NCBI GenBank assembly: GCA_003599575.1
Contig: QZKV01000156.1
Coordinates: 1-64,000 of the forward strand
Source of the DNA: Desulfobacteraceae bacterium
Lineage (GTDB): Bacteria; Desulfobacterota; Desulfobacteria; Desulfobacterales; Desulfosarcinaceae
Direction of reading: 5' to 3'
Length of the DNA stretch: 64,000 nt
Under the pieces are notes generated by a model. It was not told the origin of the DNA and did not search any database. It saw nothing but the letters and a program-made list of their open reading frames with translations. Both the position numbers and the translations under genes were made by a program. Below, piece by piece: positions 45,955 to 56,352 of this stretch (position 1 is its first letter; every line of letters begins with the position of its first letter).

Positions 45955-46758
45955 TTATACCTTCATTCCCGGCATATTGAGAGAAGCGGTGTTGCCGCCG
46001 TCTACGGGCAGCGCCTGGCCCGTGATGTAACTGGCTTCATCGCTGGCCAGAAACAGTATGGCCGCAGCGACCTCATCCGGTCTGCCGTACCGGCGCAGTT
46101 CGCAGCGGCTGCCCAGTTTTTCGAACTTGCCTTTCTCCCTGGCATAATCGAATACCGGTTTGGTCATGCCGGTCTCGATCAATCCGGGGCACACCGCGTT
46201 GACGCGGACATTGAAACCGCCCAGATCGCAGGCCGATGTCATGGTGAAGTTGATCAGGGCCGCTTTGCTGGCGCTGTAGGCATTCCCGCCGGCGCCCGAG
46301 CGGATTCCGGCCACGGAGGCGGTATTGACAATGGCCCCCTGCTTGCTTTCGATAAGATGCTTGGCCGCATGCTTGGTCATGAACACGGCGCCCAGCATAT
46401 TGACCGAGTAAACGCGCTGCCAGTCCTCACCCTCCCAATCCTGCGGGCCGCCGTACTTTCCCGTAATACCCGCGTTATTGCAGACGATGTCGAGACGTCC
46501 GTAAGTTTTAAGGGTCAGGTCCACCAATGCTTTAATTTCGTTTTCGACCGCCACATTGGTCTTTTGGGCAATGACCTCGGCGCCCTCCGCCTGGGCGAGT
46601 TCCAGGGTCTCCTGCAAAGCGCTTTCCTGCAGATCCGCCAGTGCGAGTTTGGCGCCCTCCCGGGCAAAAAGAATGGCTGCGGCCCGGCCGATGCCGCTGG
46701 CGGCACCCGTGATGATGGCAATCCTGCCCTCCACCCGGCCGGTTCTGTTCTTGCTCAT
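45955..46758 (-). CDS. SDR-family oxidoreductase
   Basis: A 267-aa classical short-chain dehydrogenase: TGAASGIG (17-24), NNAG (94-97), catalytic serine (S148) and Y161-x3-K165 (AYSASKAA), and a C-terminal SYITGQALPVDGG. Likely a hydroxyacyl-CoA or alcohol dehydrogenase in the same pathway as its neighbours. Ribosome site AAGGAGG. It lies 32 nt upstream of the Fe-S gene and 303 nt after the dehydratase gene. Confidence 0.92.
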   Translation of the reverse strand: MSKNRTGRVEGRIAIITGAASGIGRAAAILFAREGAKLALADLQESALQETLELAQAEGAEVIAQKTNVAVENEIKALVDLTLKTYGRLDIVCNNAGITGKYGGPQDWEGEDWQRVYSVNMLGAVFMTKHAAKHLIESKQGAIVNTASVAGIRSGAGGNAYSASKAALINFTMTSACDLGGFNVRVNAVCPGLIETGMTKPVFDYAREKGKFEKLGSRCELRRYGRPDEVAAAILFLASDEASYITGQALPVDGGNTASLNMPGMKV

Positions 46759-46819
46759 AGGTGCCCTCCTTATGCAATCAGCTGCGTCTTGTCTGTTTTC
46801 CGACGATTCAAAAACCCTT

Positions 46820-46851
46820 TATCATGAACATCCCCTATCATGAACATCCCC
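46820..46851 (-). repeat. Perfect 16-bp tandem duplication
   Basis: TATCATGAACATCCCC is repeated twice without spacer in the gap between the SDR and dehydratase genes. Too short to be a minisatellite; could be a recent slip duplication or a doubled binding site. Confidence 0.6.
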
Positions 46852-47008
46852 GCAAAAGCCTGGATAAGATGCAGGCACCCCATCCAAGCGCCCGAGTAGG
46901 TCCGGTTTTCTTTGTTAAAATTCAAACTTTCGCTCCGGGGCGCGCCAGTCTGACCGGCGGCAGATTGGTGCCAAGGCCGGTTTGAACGGTACAGGGGGTG
47001 AAAGGCTG

Positions 47009-47037
47009 CACCCCGGTCCGAAAACAGGGCCGGGGTG
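47009..47037 (-). terminator. GC-rich hairpin after the dehydratase gene
   Basis: CACCCCGG and CCGGGGTG are perfect 8-bp arms around 13 nt, 25 nt after the dehydratase stop on the minus strand. No T-run follows; partial termination or mRNA 3'-end protection is possible. The rest of the 46759-47061 gap shows only the tandem repeat. Confidence 0.45.
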
Positions 47038-47061
47038 TGCCGGGCGTTGATGCTTGCGGGC

Positions 47062-48558
47062 TTATTTTTTCGTTTTGGCGAACACATCGGGGTCGCCGCC
47101 GCTCATGCCGGCGATATGCCTCACCAGCTTCTTGCGGGATTCGATATCGTACTGGGTCGTGATGGCGATCTGCTCCATAATCGGCGATCCGCCGCCGTGG
47201 TAATTGCCCACGCTGCTGATGCCGCCGGTCGCTGAGCAGAGCATATCGCCCAGGTAGCGCCAGAACTGTGCCTGATCTTCCACCGGCATGTCGGGGTTGC
47301 GCTGGGTGTATTTGAGCAGCAGATCTTTTGTTTCCGGATTTGCGAAATCCGCCTCATGCGGGAAGGTCGCCACGACGCCGCCGGCGATGTCGCAAAGGAT
47401 TTCGGCTTCGCGGTACACCGCCTCGCCGGTCAAGCAGCGGCCCACGTTGCAGTAGATGGAGTGGGGGATATACGAACCCGGTCCGTAGGGCATGAAACCG
47501 ATGCCCGGAATATAGACTTCCGGTTTGCCGAGGTCGGAGGCGGTATATCCGGCCGCGTAGCCCAGCTCGGTGGTCATGATGATCTCAGCCAGTTTTTCCC
47601 GGACATGCGGGGCTTTGTGCACGTTGTTCACTTCGGCGGCCAGGGCGGCGGTGCCCAGGATGACGTCGCCGATGGCCGGTTTGCAGCCCGAGTAGGAGTG
47701 GCGGTGAAAAAGGGCGAACAGCAGGGCCAACACGCCGCCATGCTGATATTCTCCGGCCAGAAAGACCCTGTCCCAGGGCACGAAGCAATTGTCGAAAATC
47801 ATGTAAGAGTCGGTTGAGCCGGGGACGAATCCACGTTTAAAATACTTTCGGGGACGCAGATTGTGAATGGTGACGACCTGCTTCAAGCCATCCCAATCCC
47901 CCGGGACGGCGAATGACACTGCATAATCCTTGTCTTCCTTGCGCAGGGCGCGCGTGGGGACCACCAATACTTCGTCGGCTACCGAGGCTTCGGAGATGTG
48001 CAGTTTGCATCCTTCTACGACGATGCCGTCCTTGAGTCGTTCCTTGATATAGACATAGGAACCCGGGTTGGGTTGATCGGCCGGGCGCAGCATGCGGTCG
48101 CCCTTCACGTCGGTTTGGGCTGCACAGCCGATCATATCTTCGCTCTGGAAGCGGGCCAGCCATTTTTTGAAATTCTCATGGTACTGGGTGGCCCCGTTGT
48201 TCATCTTGTCCGCTTCATAGGAGACATTGTAAATGGCATTGGTCGAGTCAATGCCCATACAACGCTGGATGCAGCCGCCCACCTTCTGGCAGAGCATGCG
48301 GGTCATATCCTGTTTCTTGTGCAGGTCATCGGTGTTTTGATGGATGTGGTTGAAGCGGTTGATCCGTTCCCCGGTCAGATGGGAGATGGCGGTGCACAGC
48401 CCCTGATTCTCGGGTTTGAGAGCCTCCTCATAGGTTGTGCCGATCGTGTTGATGCAATCCATCTGAAGCTCATCCGCCCGATCGATCCGTTCGCCGTCGA
48501 AATAGACGTTACGCTTCATTTTGGATAAGGCGTTGATATAGTCTTGCTTGGTCCTCAT
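47062..48558 (-). CDS. 4-hydroxybutyryl-CoA dehydratase-like / 4-HPA 3-hydroxylase-family Fe-S flavoprotein
   Basis: A 498-aa enzyme of the AbfD/HpaB fold. The [4Fe-4S] ligand set of 4-hydroxybutyryl-CoA dehydratase is kept: C96-x3-C100 (CIQRC) and H285-x6-C292 (HRHSYSGC), matching C99, C103, H292 and C299 of the Clostridium enzyme. FAD-contacting regions are also similar. It should perform a radical dehydration of a 4-hydroxyacyl-CoA; whether the substrate is 4-hydroxybutyryl-CoA is inferred. The ATG has a GAGGAGG ribosome site. Part of the cluster with TetR, SDR, Fe-S protein and thiolase. Confidence 0.88.
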   Translation of the reverse strand: MRTKQDYINALSKMKRNVYFDGERIDRADELQMDCINTIGTTYEEALKPENQGLCTAISHLTGERINRFNHIHQNTDDLHKKQDMTRMLCQKVGGCIQRCMGIDSTNAIYNVSYEADKMNNGATQYHENFKKWLARFQSEDMIGCAAQTDVKGDRMLRPADQPNPGSYVYIKERLKDGIVVEGCKLHISEASVADEVLVVPTRALRKEDKDYAVSFAVPGDWDGLKQVVTIHNLRPRKYFKRGFVPGSTDSYMIFDNCFVPWDRVFLAGEYQHGGVLALLFALFHRHSYSGCKPAIGDVILGTAALAAEVNNVHKAPHVREKLAEIIMTTELGYAAGYTASDLGKPEVYIPGIGFMPYGPGSYIPHSIYCNVGRCLTGEAVYREAEILCDIAGGVVATFPHEADFANPETKDLLLKYTQRNPDMPVEDQAQFWRYLGDMLCSATGGISSVGNYHGGGSPIMEQIAITTQYDIESRKKLVRHIAGMSGGDPDVFAKTKK

Positions 48559-48688
48559 TTTTTCCTCCTCATCCGGGTATACCGGGGCAAAAGATTGATG
48601 GAAGTTGAAATTTCAGTCGGAGAAATCTAAATGCGGCGCGCGCCACATTTTAAAGCCTCACCCGATTACCTTTTCAATTCCAGGCAAA

Positions 48689-48717
48689 CCATTAACAGGA
48701 GGCATGTGGCCTGTCAA
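48689..48717 (-). promoter_or_regulatory. Promoter of the dehydratase gene
   Basis: On the minus strand TTGACA is followed after 17 nt by TAATGG, a good -35 with a weak -10. The start would lie near 48682, about 125 nt before the ATG. It is adjacent to the candidate TetR operator. Confidence 0.45.
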
Positions 48718-48726
48718 CAAACAAAC

Positions 48727-48736
48727 CGAACGTTCG
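48727..48736. promoter_or_regulatory. Candidate TetR operator
   Basis: CGAACGTTCG, a perfect 10-bp palindrome within AACCGAACGTTCGTT, of the type bound by many TetR repressors. It is 10 bp upstream of the -35 box of the dehydratase promoter and downstream of the TetR gene end, in the 48559-48874 gap. Confidence 0.5.
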
Positions 48737-48874
48737 TTCTATTTTTTTCGGCCCACCCCGGGCTGAGGGCGCTCCGGGTTTCGATCTCTCTAACATGCGC
48801 GGAAATATTCGCCCTGTGGGCAGAGGGGAGGCCGGTGATTCAGCCTGAATTCGGTTGCGATCGGAAGCAGGGTC

Positions 48875-49558
48875 TTATTTTTGAGTCAGGAACTCCTTTA
48901 CAAAATCCAGGATGAATTCGGCGTACTGGTCCACCGTAATGCTTCTTTTGACATACTTGTAGCGCTTAAGATACCAATCCTGAAGCATGGCCTGGATGAT
49001 GCTGGCAGTTAACTGGCTGTCGCGTTTGGAAAAAACGCCGTCGGCCTGTCCCTGCGAGATGATATGTTCAAAGACCCTTTCGAGGCTCAGATCGCTGGCC
49101 ACCGCTTTGTCCCGTTCGACCTTGTTCAGGTTTTTGGCTTCCATGAAGGAGAAATAATACCATGGCTGCATGGCCTCGCTGAGATACAGGTGCGTTACAA
49201 TGGCCGCTTTGAGCTTGCCCCATGGCGTTGGCTCTTCCTCCACGCGCTCTTTTAATATTCTCTCCGAAATGGAGCGGCGCTGGTTCTGGAGCATTTCCAC
49301 CAGTTCGTCTTTGCTGGAAAAATAGGTATAGAGTGCGCCCATGCTCAATCCGCTTTCCCGGCTCAGATCGCGCATGCTCATGGCCTTAAACCCCTTGCGG
49401 TTGCTGATCCTCAAAACCGCACCAAAAATTTTCTCCAGGTTCTTGACCACGGTTTTCTCTTTTTTGACCCGCATGGTCTCGCGGTTCTCGGCGATGGTTT
49501 CCTGATAGATATCCTTTTTGGAAATGGTGACGATCTTGTTGAATTCAGCGTAGGTCAT
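48875..49558 (-). CDS. TetR/AcrR-family transcriptional regulator
   Basis: A 227-aa regulator with an N-terminal extension, then the TetR HTH (about 62-81: MRDLSRESGLSMGALYTYFS) and a helical ligand-binding region (about 95-227). Acyl-CoA-responsive TetR proteins are frequent in beta-oxidation clusters, so it probably represses the downstream dehydratase/SDR/thiolase genes. The start was placed at 49558; upstream frame to 49864 is open but not TetR-like and has no ribosome site. No strong Shine-Dalgarno is seen even at 49558, so the start is less certain than the identity. Confidence 0.85.
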   Translation of the reverse strand: MTYAEFNKIVTISKKDIYQETIAENRETMRVKKEKTVVKNLEKIFGAVLRISNRKGFKAMSMRDLSRESGLSMGALYTYFSSKDELVEMLQNQRRSISERILKERVEEEPTPWGKLKAAIVTHLYLSEAMQPWYYFSFMEAKNLNKVERDKAVASDLSLERVFEHIISQGQADGVFSKRDSQLTASIIQAMLQDWYLKRYKYVKRSITVDQYAEFILDFVKEFLTQK

Positions 49559-50004
49559 GGATGTAACCGAATCTTTCTGTTTCAATGGTTTGACACCTGG
49601 ACGCATCAGCAGAAGAGCCCTGTTTGCCCTACGGCGTTTCGTATTGATGGATTGGATTTTTGGCACATCCCGACCGATGGGGGGTTCGGGGAAATGTCGC
49701 ATCATAGCCCGTTTGCGGGAAAATTCAAAGCTTTTGTTACATCCGGCCGATGTCCCGGCGGTCGCCCAACAGTTTTGGACAAGCGGTCTGATCATGGCTC
49801 GCTCCGCCCAATGCCGGAGGAAGATCGTCCCGATAATCGTTGAAAATCGGCGTTTACCCGGCATATAGTCCCAAGATTCAAACCGGAAGCATCACCGCTC
49901 TTCCAGATTTCAAAATTTCTGGCGTGGATTACAGACCCTGGGACCACTGTAACTTTTTAATCGGTGGGTGCTCTTATAGGCCAAAACGATCGGAAGATTG
50001 ATTT

Positions 50005-50016
50005 CCAAGGCCTTGG
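50005..50016. repeat. 12-bp perfect palindrome
   Basis: CCAAGGCCTTGG in the 49559-50211 gap, about 20 bp before a larger palindrome and about 195 bp upstream of the TolC gene. Possible regulator site. Confidence 0.4.
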
Positions 50017-50037
50017 TTGTTTGTTCCGATGCGGTTG

Positions 50038-50069
50038 TTTGCTTCGTCAAGTTGACTTGATGAAGCAAA
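50038..50069. promoter_or_regulatory. 32-bp near-perfect palindrome upstream of the efflux operon
   Basis: TTTGCTTCGTCAAGT (50038-50052) and ACTTGATGAAGCAAA (50055-50069) are 15-bp arms with one mismatch and a 2-nt centre. Very likely a regulator-binding site or cruciform controlling the TolC/RND operon at 50212-56134. I could not place a clear -35/-10 pair around it. The 49559-50211 gap holds no gene. Confidence 0.6.
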
Positions 50070-50211
50070 GCCTGAAAAAGAACTCCAGATCTTGCGGCGA
50101 TAGACCACCGCAGCATGAAAACAGGCGTTTATGGACCCCGGACTCCGGCCGGCACGGCTTTTAGGACTTTAACGGCGAGCGGCCTGAATGTCAAAGAATA
50201 GGAGAATGCCT

Positions 50212-51591
50212 ATGAAGTCGCTTAGATGCAGGGCATCGCATTGCTGGATGGCGCTGCTGGCAGGGGTTACGGTTTTGTGGATACCTTTAGGTGCCGGGGC
50301 TGGTGACGATCATCCCTCCCTTAGCATGACCGAAGCAATCTCTACCGCCTTGCAGCACAATCCTCAGGTGCAAGCCGTCCGCCATCAGGTGGATGCGGCC
50401 ATTGCCCAGGTCACGATGGCCCGCTCGGGGCTGCTGCCCCAACTCGATGCATCGGAAAGCTTCAACCGCACCACCAGCCCCTTGTGGTCCTTCGGCACCA
50501 AGCTGAACCAAGGGGTCATCACGGAGCAGGATTTCATACCCGACCGCCTCAACAATCCCGACCCCATCAACAATTTCCGTACGGCCCTGACCCTGACCTG
50601 GAGCCTGTTCGACGGCGGCCGTACCTGGATCGGGTGGCAGCAGGCGCGGCGCAACGAGCAAGCCGGAATCCTGGCGCTCAAACGCACTCAGCAGAGCATT
50701 ATCGCTCAAACCGCCATTGCGTATATGAGCTGCCTTTTGGCCGAAGAAAATCTCAGCGTGGTGGTTCAAGCCTTGGACACGGCGCGCGCGCATCAGAAGG
50801 TCGTGGAGGATCGCCAACGCAGCGGGATGGCGGTCAAAAGCGATTTGTTGCGGGCTCAGGTGCGCATTGCCGATCTGGAACAACAGCGGCTGCAGGCCCA
50901 CAGCCAAGTGCGTGTCGCACTGGCCATGCTTGGCGCGGTGATGGGAAAACCCGAGCAGGTGCCCGCGAATGCCCGGTTGGCGCAGCCCTCAGAGTACGGC
51001 GCGATCCAGGGAGAATTGGACGAATGGATCCGGCGGGCTTTGCATGAACGACCCGATTTGGAGCAACTGGCGATCCAGCAAGAGATCGCCCGCCAGGAGG
51101 TGGCTCGGGCGCGCAGCGGTCATCATCCAACCCTGGCCCTGCAGGGCGAATATGAAATCAACACCGAATCATTTGATGATTCGAAAGACAACTATACCGT
51201 TGGGGCCGTGCTGCGCATGAACTTGTACAGCGGGCAGCGCATTTCAGCCCAAATCGCGGAAGCCAAAGCGACCCTGGCGAAAATCAAATCCATGCAAACC
51301 GGTCTGGAACTGGGCGTGCGTGTGGATACGCAAAAAGCGTTTTATCAGGCCCACAGCGCACGGCAAAGCATTCAAGTGGCCCAAACAGCTGTCGATCAGG
51401 CCCAGGAGGGGTTGCGCATCGTCACCAACCGTTATGAAAACGGCCTCTTACCGGTCGTCAGCCTGCTGGACGCCCAGGTTGCACTCCAGCAGGCCCAAAC
51501 ACAGCACTTCAGAGCCTTGCACGACTATCAGGTCGCCCGCATCTCTCTATCCCTGGCCAGCGGAGTGATCGACCAATCCGTTTTCCCGTGA
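50212..51591 (+). CDS. TolC-family outer membrane efflux protein
   Basis: A 459-aa outer membrane channel. Signal peptide about 1-32, then two OEP repeats with the typical start LSMTEAISTALQHNPQVQAVR and NRYENGLLPVVSLLDAQVALQQAQTQ in the second half. The ATG at 50212 is best because of the AGGAG site; an ATG at 50188 is also open. First gene of the tripartite efflux operon. Confidence 0.92.
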   Translation: MKSLRCRASHCWMALLAGVTVLWIPLGAGAGDDHPSLSMTEAISTALQHNPQVQAVRHQVDAAIAQVTMARSGLLPQLDASESFNRTTSPLWSFGTKLNQGVITEQDFIPDRLNNPDPINNFRTALTLTWSLFDGGRTWIGWQQARRNEQAGILALKRTQQSIIAQTAIAYMSCLLAEENLSVVVQALDTARAHQKVVEDRQRSGMAVKSDLLRAQVRIADLEQQRLQAHSQVRVALAMLGAVMGKPEQVPANARLAQPSEYGAIQGELDEWIRRALHERPDLEQLAIQQEIARQEVARARSGHHPTLALQGEYEINTESFDDSKDNYTVGAVLRMNLYSGQRISAQIAEAKATLAKIKSMQTGLELGVRVDTQKAFYQAHSARQSIQVAQTAVDQAQEGLRIVTNRYENGLLPVVSLLDAQVALQQAQTQHFRALHDYQVARISLSLASGVIDQSVFP

Positions 51592-51667
51592 CCCGTTGAC
51601 CCATTCGCTCGTACTCCAAGGGCCGCAGCCAAGGGCTATGAAACCCGGCGGCCCGGGGCAACAGCCG

Positions 51668-51691
51668 ACGGGCCAACGGGCTGACGGGCCA
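51668..51691 (+). repeat. 8-nt periodic tract before the adaptor gene
   Basis: ACGGGCCA, ACGGGCTG and ACGGGCCA in tandem, followed by a partial unit, between the TolC and adaptor genes. Same unit type as the tract at 16099-16125. Confidence 0.6.
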
Positions 51692-51716
51692 ACGATTATA
51701 CCAGACGGAGTTCGCC

Positions 51717-52880
51717 ATGAAACCCATGACCATCCAAACCATCCTGCTCTTAGGAATATCCGCGGTCCTCACCGCCTGCGGCAATGACATCAAACCCGGT
51801 ACGACCGCACCCGGCGCCGCCCAGACCATCAAGGCGCCGGTGGCGGAGGCGCACATCAGCCAGACGCCTTTTCTTTACGAGGCCGTAGCCACGATCAATG
51901 CCCGTACGGCGAGTACGATTTCGGCCAAATTGATGGGCACCGTGCAGGCCCTGCATGTGCAGGAAGGCACCCTGGTCCATAAGGGCGACCTGCTGCTGAC
52001 CATCGATCCGCGCACGGTAACGGCTCAGCTCGAGCAGGCCCAAGCCGGGTTGAGGGAAGCCCGCCGCGCGGAAGCATCGGCCGTTTCGGCGCGCGATGCC
52101 GCCGCCGCCGCGGCTGAACTGACCGCAGCCACCTACCGGCGGTACAAGCAGCTGTTGGATGACAATTCCGTCTCCCGGCAGGAATTTGAAGAGGTCGAAT
52201 CGCGCGGCCGCCAGGCCAAGGCCGCCTTGGCCCAGACCGAAGCCATGATCGAAGCCGCCCGTTCACGGGTGCAGCAGGCTGAAGCGGCTTCGCGGCAAGC
52301 CGGGTTGGCCCAAAAAGACGCCCGGGTGCTTGCACCCTATGACGGCCAGGTGGTTGCCAAAATGATCGCGGAAGGGGATCTGGCCACCCCCGGCGCCCCC
52401 TTGCTGATCCTCGAACAAGAGGGTGTGTTTTGTGCCGACCTGGTGCTTCCCGAGCGTCACATCCAATCGGTCAAACTCGGCATGCCGGTCAAGGTGCAGG
52501 TGCCTGCCCTGAATAACCTTGGGGTCACCGGCGAAATCGGTCGTATCATTCCGACGGCCGACACTCAGAGCCGTAGCTTTGAAATCAAAGTGGCCATGCC
52601 CGAAGGTCTGGATCTCAAATCCGGCATGTTCGCACGGGTCTTTCTTCCCATCGGCGGAACGGGCATTTTGCTGGTGCCCCAAACCGCCGTGGTGAACGAA
52701 GGCCAGCTCACCGGCCTCTTCGTGGTGGGCCCGGACGGGATCGCGCGTTTTCGCTTGGTGCGCACCGGCAAGCATTATGGCGAGCAGGTGGAGATCTTTT
52801 CCGGGTTGCAGGAAGGCCAGAGGTTTGTGTCGGACGTGCCGGTTACGCTCAAGGACGGAATGAAAGTGGAGGGCGTCTGA
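51717..52880 (+). CDS. RND efflux periplasmic adaptor lipoprotein
   Basis: A 387-aa membrane-fusion protein. A lipobox (LTAC, C21) marks an inner-membrane lipoprotein. Barrel-sandwich halves flank an alpha-hairpin ([24 protein letters not shown] and [22 protein letters not shown]), followed by beta-barrel and membrane-proximal parts. It links the TolC channel to the RND pump. Its TGA overlaps the permease ATG by 1 nt. Confidence 0.93.
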   Translation: MKPMTIQTILLLGISAVLTACGNDIKPGTTAPGAAQTIKAPVAEAHISQTPFLYEAVATINARTASTISAKLMGTVQALHVQEGTLVHKGDLLLTIDPRTVTAQLEQAQAGLREARRAEASAVSARDAAAAAAELTAATYRRYKQLLDDNSVSRQEFEEVESRGRQAKAALAQTEAMIEAARSRVQQAEAASRQAGLAQKDARVLAPYDGQVVAKMIAEGDLATPGAPLLILEQEGVFCADLVLPERHIQSVKLGMPVKVQVPALNNLGVTGEIGRIIPTADTQSRSFEIKVAMPEGLDLKSGMFARVFLPIGGTGILLVPQTAVVNEGQLTGLFVVGPDGIARFRLVRTGKHYGEQVEIFSGLQEGQRFVSDVPVTLKDGMKVEGV

Positions 52881-55800
52881 TGAAGCCAGGCATCGGAACC
52901 GCAGGAAAAATCGCCCGGTTTTTTATCGATTCCAAGTTGACCCCGCTGCTGATCATCGCCTCGATGCTGCTGGGCATGGCCGCTGTTCTGGCCCTGCCGC
53001 GCGAGGAAGAGCCGCAGATCATCGTGCCCATGATCGATATCTTTGTCCAGATGCCCGGCGCGGACGCCAAAGAGGTGGAACAGCGCATCACCGGTCCGAT
53101 GGAGCGGCTGCTGTGGGAAATACCGGGCGTGGAGTATGTCTATACCACCTCCGCGCCGGGCATGAGCATGGCCGTGGTGCGTTTCTATGTCGGTGAAGAG
53201 GAAGAAAGGGCCATCGTGCGCCTTCAGTCCAAGCTGATGGCCAATTTCGACCGCATTCCCTGGGCCGTCGCACCGCCGCTGATCAAGCCGCGCTATATCG
53301 ATGACGTGCCCATCCTGGCGCTGACCTTCTGGGGTGAACCGGGCCAGGGCGCCGACCATTATATGCTGCGCAGGGTGGCTGCGGAGATCGCAACCGTGGT
53401 CAAAAGCGAGCCGGACGTATCGATCACCACGCTCATGGGCGGCACGCCGCGGAAAGTGCGGGTGCTCTTCGATCAGGTGCGCCTGGCGGCGGCCGGCATT
53501 GACTTGAATACGGCCGCCAATCTGCTGCAAGCCTCCAATCAGGCCGCGCATGCGGGCCGATATCCTTCCCAAGGCGGCGAGGTGACCATTTATGTGAGCG
53601 GCTTCTTACAGACCAGGGAGGACGTCGAACGGGTGGTGCTGGGTATTTTTGGCGGCCGCCCGGTCTACGTTCAGGATGTGGCCACGGTCAGCGACGGGCC
53701 GGCCGAACCGGATCAATACGTATTTTTCGGCACCGGACCGGCCGCCGCGGAAAAGCAAGTTCAAGACCAGGGCCTTTTCCCGGCCGTCACCTTGTCCTTG
53801 GCCAAGCGCAAAGGCGCCAACGCCATCGATGTGGCCGAGCGGGTGCTGCATCGGATCGACCAGGTGCGCGGCAGCAAACTGCCCGATACCATCCACATGA
53901 CCATCACCCGCAACTATGGTGAAACCGCCGAAGAAAAATCCAACGAACTGCTCTACCACATGGCCATCGCCGTCATATCGGTGACCTTGTTGATCTGGCT
54001 GACCCTGGGGCGAAGAGAATCGGGCGTGGTGGCCCTGGCCATCCCCGTCACCCTGGCCTTGACCATGGCCACCTTTTATCTCTACGGCTATACGCTCAAC
54101 CGGATCACCTTGTTCGCGCTGATCTTTTCGATCGGCATCCTGGTGGATGATGCCATCGTGGTGGTGGAAAATGTCGTGCGCCACTACCGTTTGCCGGAAA
54201 ACAAGGAGCGCAGCCGTATGGCGGTGGCCATCCAGGCCGTGGACGAGGTGGGCAATCCGACCATTTTGGCCACCTTGGCGGTCATTGCCGCCATTTTGCC
54301 CATGGCCTTCGTCGGAGGACTGATGGGGCCCTATATGCGCCCTATTCCGGTAGGGGCCTCGGCCGCGATGGTCTTCTCCCTGCTGGTGGCATTCATCGTC
54401 ACGCCCTGGGCGGCCGTACGCCTGCTCAAGGGCAACGGTCACGGCGGCGGCGCGCATGATCCGCTGAAAGAAGACTGGAGCACGCGGCTGTACCGCAGGG
54501 TAATGGATCCGCTCATCCACATTCCGCGCTGGCGCTGGCTTTTTCTGATCTCCGTGGTGGGGCTGTTGCTGCTCGCCATGGCCATGGTGGCATTCAAACT
54601 GGTGGAAGTTAAAATGCTGCCGTTCGACAACAAAAGCGAGTTCCAGGTGATTATCGACATGCCCGAAGCGGCTACCTTGGAAAGCACCGCCGCAGCAGCC
54701 AGGGAAATGGCCGATTACCTGGCAACCGTCAATGAGGTGACCGATTATCAAGTCTATGTAGGAACCGGGGGGCCGATCAACTTCAACGGTCTGGTGCGTC
54801 ACTACTACCTGCGCCAGACCCACTACCAGGCCGACATTCAGGTCAATCTGGCCGGCAAAGACCGGCGCGCGCAACAAAGTCACGCTATTGCCAAGCGCGT
54901 GCGCCCGCCCCTGGTCGCGATCGCCGATCGGTACAAGGCCCGTGTCAAAGTGGTCGAAGTGCCCCCCGGTCCGCCGGTGCTCTCCACCCTGGTGGCCGAA
55001 ATTTACGGCCCGGATTATGCGCGCCAGCGCGAACTGGCCGCACAGATCATGCAGATTTTCGAAGAAACCGCAGGCGTCGTGGATGTGGACTGGTTCATGG
55101 AAGAGGCCTATCCGCGCTATCAAATGGCGATCGATCGCGAACGGGCGGCCCTGCACGGCATCAGCGTCATGCAGATCGCCGAAACGCTCCAAACGGCCCT
55201 GCAAGGCCGCCAGGTCGGTTTGCTGCATCAGCCCTTTGAGCGGGAAGATGTGCCGGTCGTCGTGCGCCTGCCTCTGGCCGACCGGGCCGACATCCAGCGC
55301 CTGCAAGGCATCAAGGTGCGTGCGCCCGGCGGCGATCTGGTCTCTTTATCTTCGCTGCTGCAGACGCAAAAGACACCCGAAGACAAAAGCATCTATCACA
55401 AGAATCTGATGCCCGTGGTTTATGTTTTGGGCGACGTGGCCGGCGTGAAGGAAAGCCCGGTGTATGCGATTTTGGAGATGCGCAAGAAGATCGCGGCCAT
55501 CGAACTGCCCGAAGGATACGAGATTGAACAGTTCACCGCCGCCGTGCCGGGCAGCGACCGCCGGTTGGCCATGAAGTGGGACGGTGAATGGCATATCACC
55601 TATGAAGTCTTCCGCGATCTGGGGCTGGCATTCGGGGTGGTGCTGATCCTGATCTTCGTTCTGGTGGTCGGCTGGTTCCAATCCTTTTCAACGCCGCTGG
55701 TGATCATGGTGGCCATCCCGTTTTCGCTGATCGGCATTCTTCCGGCCCATTGGGCCATGGGCGCTTTTTTTACAGCCACTTCCATGATCGGTTTTATCGC

Positions 55801-56134
55801 CGGCGCCGGCATCGTGGTGCGCAACTCCATCATCCTGGTGGACTTCATCGAGTTGCGCCTTAGAGAAGGCATGCCATTGGACCAGGCAGTGATCGATGCC
55901 GGCGCGGTGCGCTTCCGGCCCATGATGCTCACCGCCGCCGCCGTCGTGGTGGGAGCCTCGGTGATTCTCTTCGACCCCATCTTTCAGGGATTGGCAATTT
56001 CCTTGATGGCTGGAGAGATCGCTTCACTGCTCTTTTCGCGCATGACCGTGCCCATTCTTTATTTTCTGGACAAACGCTGGGAATTCGCACACGGACATAC
56101 GGTAGCCAAGAAGGGGGGCACGTCCGAAGAATAG
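52880..56134 (+). CDS. RND efflux permease subunit
   Basis: A 1084-aa AcrB-type proton-driven pump with 12 membrane helices and two large periplasmic loops. The proton-relay aspartates in helix 4 are present ([17 protein letters not shown]), as are the N-terminal helix with [12 protein letters not shown] and the family end [12 protein letters not shown]. Somewhat longer than AcrB (~1049). With the adaptor and TolC it forms a full tripartite exporter; substrate range unknown. Confidence 0.95.
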   Translation: MKPGIGTAGKIARFFIDSKLTPLLIIASMLLGMAAVLALPREEEPQIIVPMIDIFVQMPGADAKEVEQRITGPMERLLWEIPGVEYVYTTSAPGMSMAVVRFYVGEEEERAIVRLQSKLMANFDRIPWAVAPPLIKPRYIDDVPILALTFWGEPGQGADHYMLRRVAAEIATVVKSEPDVSITTLMGGTPRKVRVLFDQVRLAAAGIDLNTAANLLQASNQAAHAGRYPSQGGEVTIYVSGFLQTREDVERVVLGIFGGRPVYVQDVATVSDGPAEPDQYVFFGTGPAAAEKQVQDQGLFPAVTLSLAKRKGANAIDVAERVLHRIDQVRGSKLPDTIHMTITRNYGETAEEKSNELLYHMAIAVISVTLLIWLTLGRRESGVVALAIPVTLALTMATFYLYGYTLNRITLFALIFSIGILVDDAIVVVENVVRHYRLPENKERSRMAVAIQAVDEVGNPTILATLAVIAAILPMAFVGGLMGPYMRPIPVGASAAMVFSLLVAFIVTPWAAVRLLKGNGHGGGAHDPLKEDWSTRLYRRVMDPLIHIPRWRWLFLISVVGLLLLAMAMVAFKLVEVKMLPFDNKSEFQVIIDMPEAATLESTAAAAREMADYLATVNEVTDYQVYVGTGGPINFNGLVRHYYLRQTHYQADIQVNLAGKDRRAQQSHAIAKRVRPPLVAIADRYKARVKVVEVPPGPPVLSTLVAEIYGPDYARQRELAAQIMQIFEETAGVVDVDWFMEEAYPRYQMAIDRERAALHGISVMQIAETLQTALQGRQVGLLHQPFEREDVPVVVRLPLADRADIQRLQGIKVRAPGGDLVSLSSLLQTQKTPEDKSIYHKNLMPVVYVLGDVAGVKESPVYAILEMRKKIAAIELPEGYEIEQFTAAVPGSDRRLAMKWDGEWHITYEVFRDLGLAFGVVLILIFVLVVGWFQSFSTPLVIMVAIPFSLIGILPAHWAMGAFFTATSMIGFIAGAGIVVRNSIILVDFIELRLREGMPLDQAVIDAGAVRFRPMMLTAAAVVVGASVILFDPIFQGLAISLMAGEIASLLFSRMTVPILYFLDKRWEFAHGHTVAKKGGTSEE

Positions 56135-56352
56135 GTTATCAGACAGGCACACTCTGCCTGTACCGTATCCATTTCGAAATTCGAAGCCTGAATTCCAGAA
56201 CCCATCCAAAACTGGAATGGCCTGGAAAAGCCATGCTCTCCCACAGAATCCACAAAATTGGCGCGTTCCATTCCCCATCCCACCAGGGTGACAAAAAGGA
56301 GCGTCTGGCTAATATTATACGGCAGATTCTCACCTGAAACTTTGGAAGGGGT

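Noticed and set aside
53606-55306. Long minus-strand open frame over the RND permease gene
   Set aside because: Antisense shadow; His/Gln/Gly-rich composition typical of reverse reading of a GC-rich gene.
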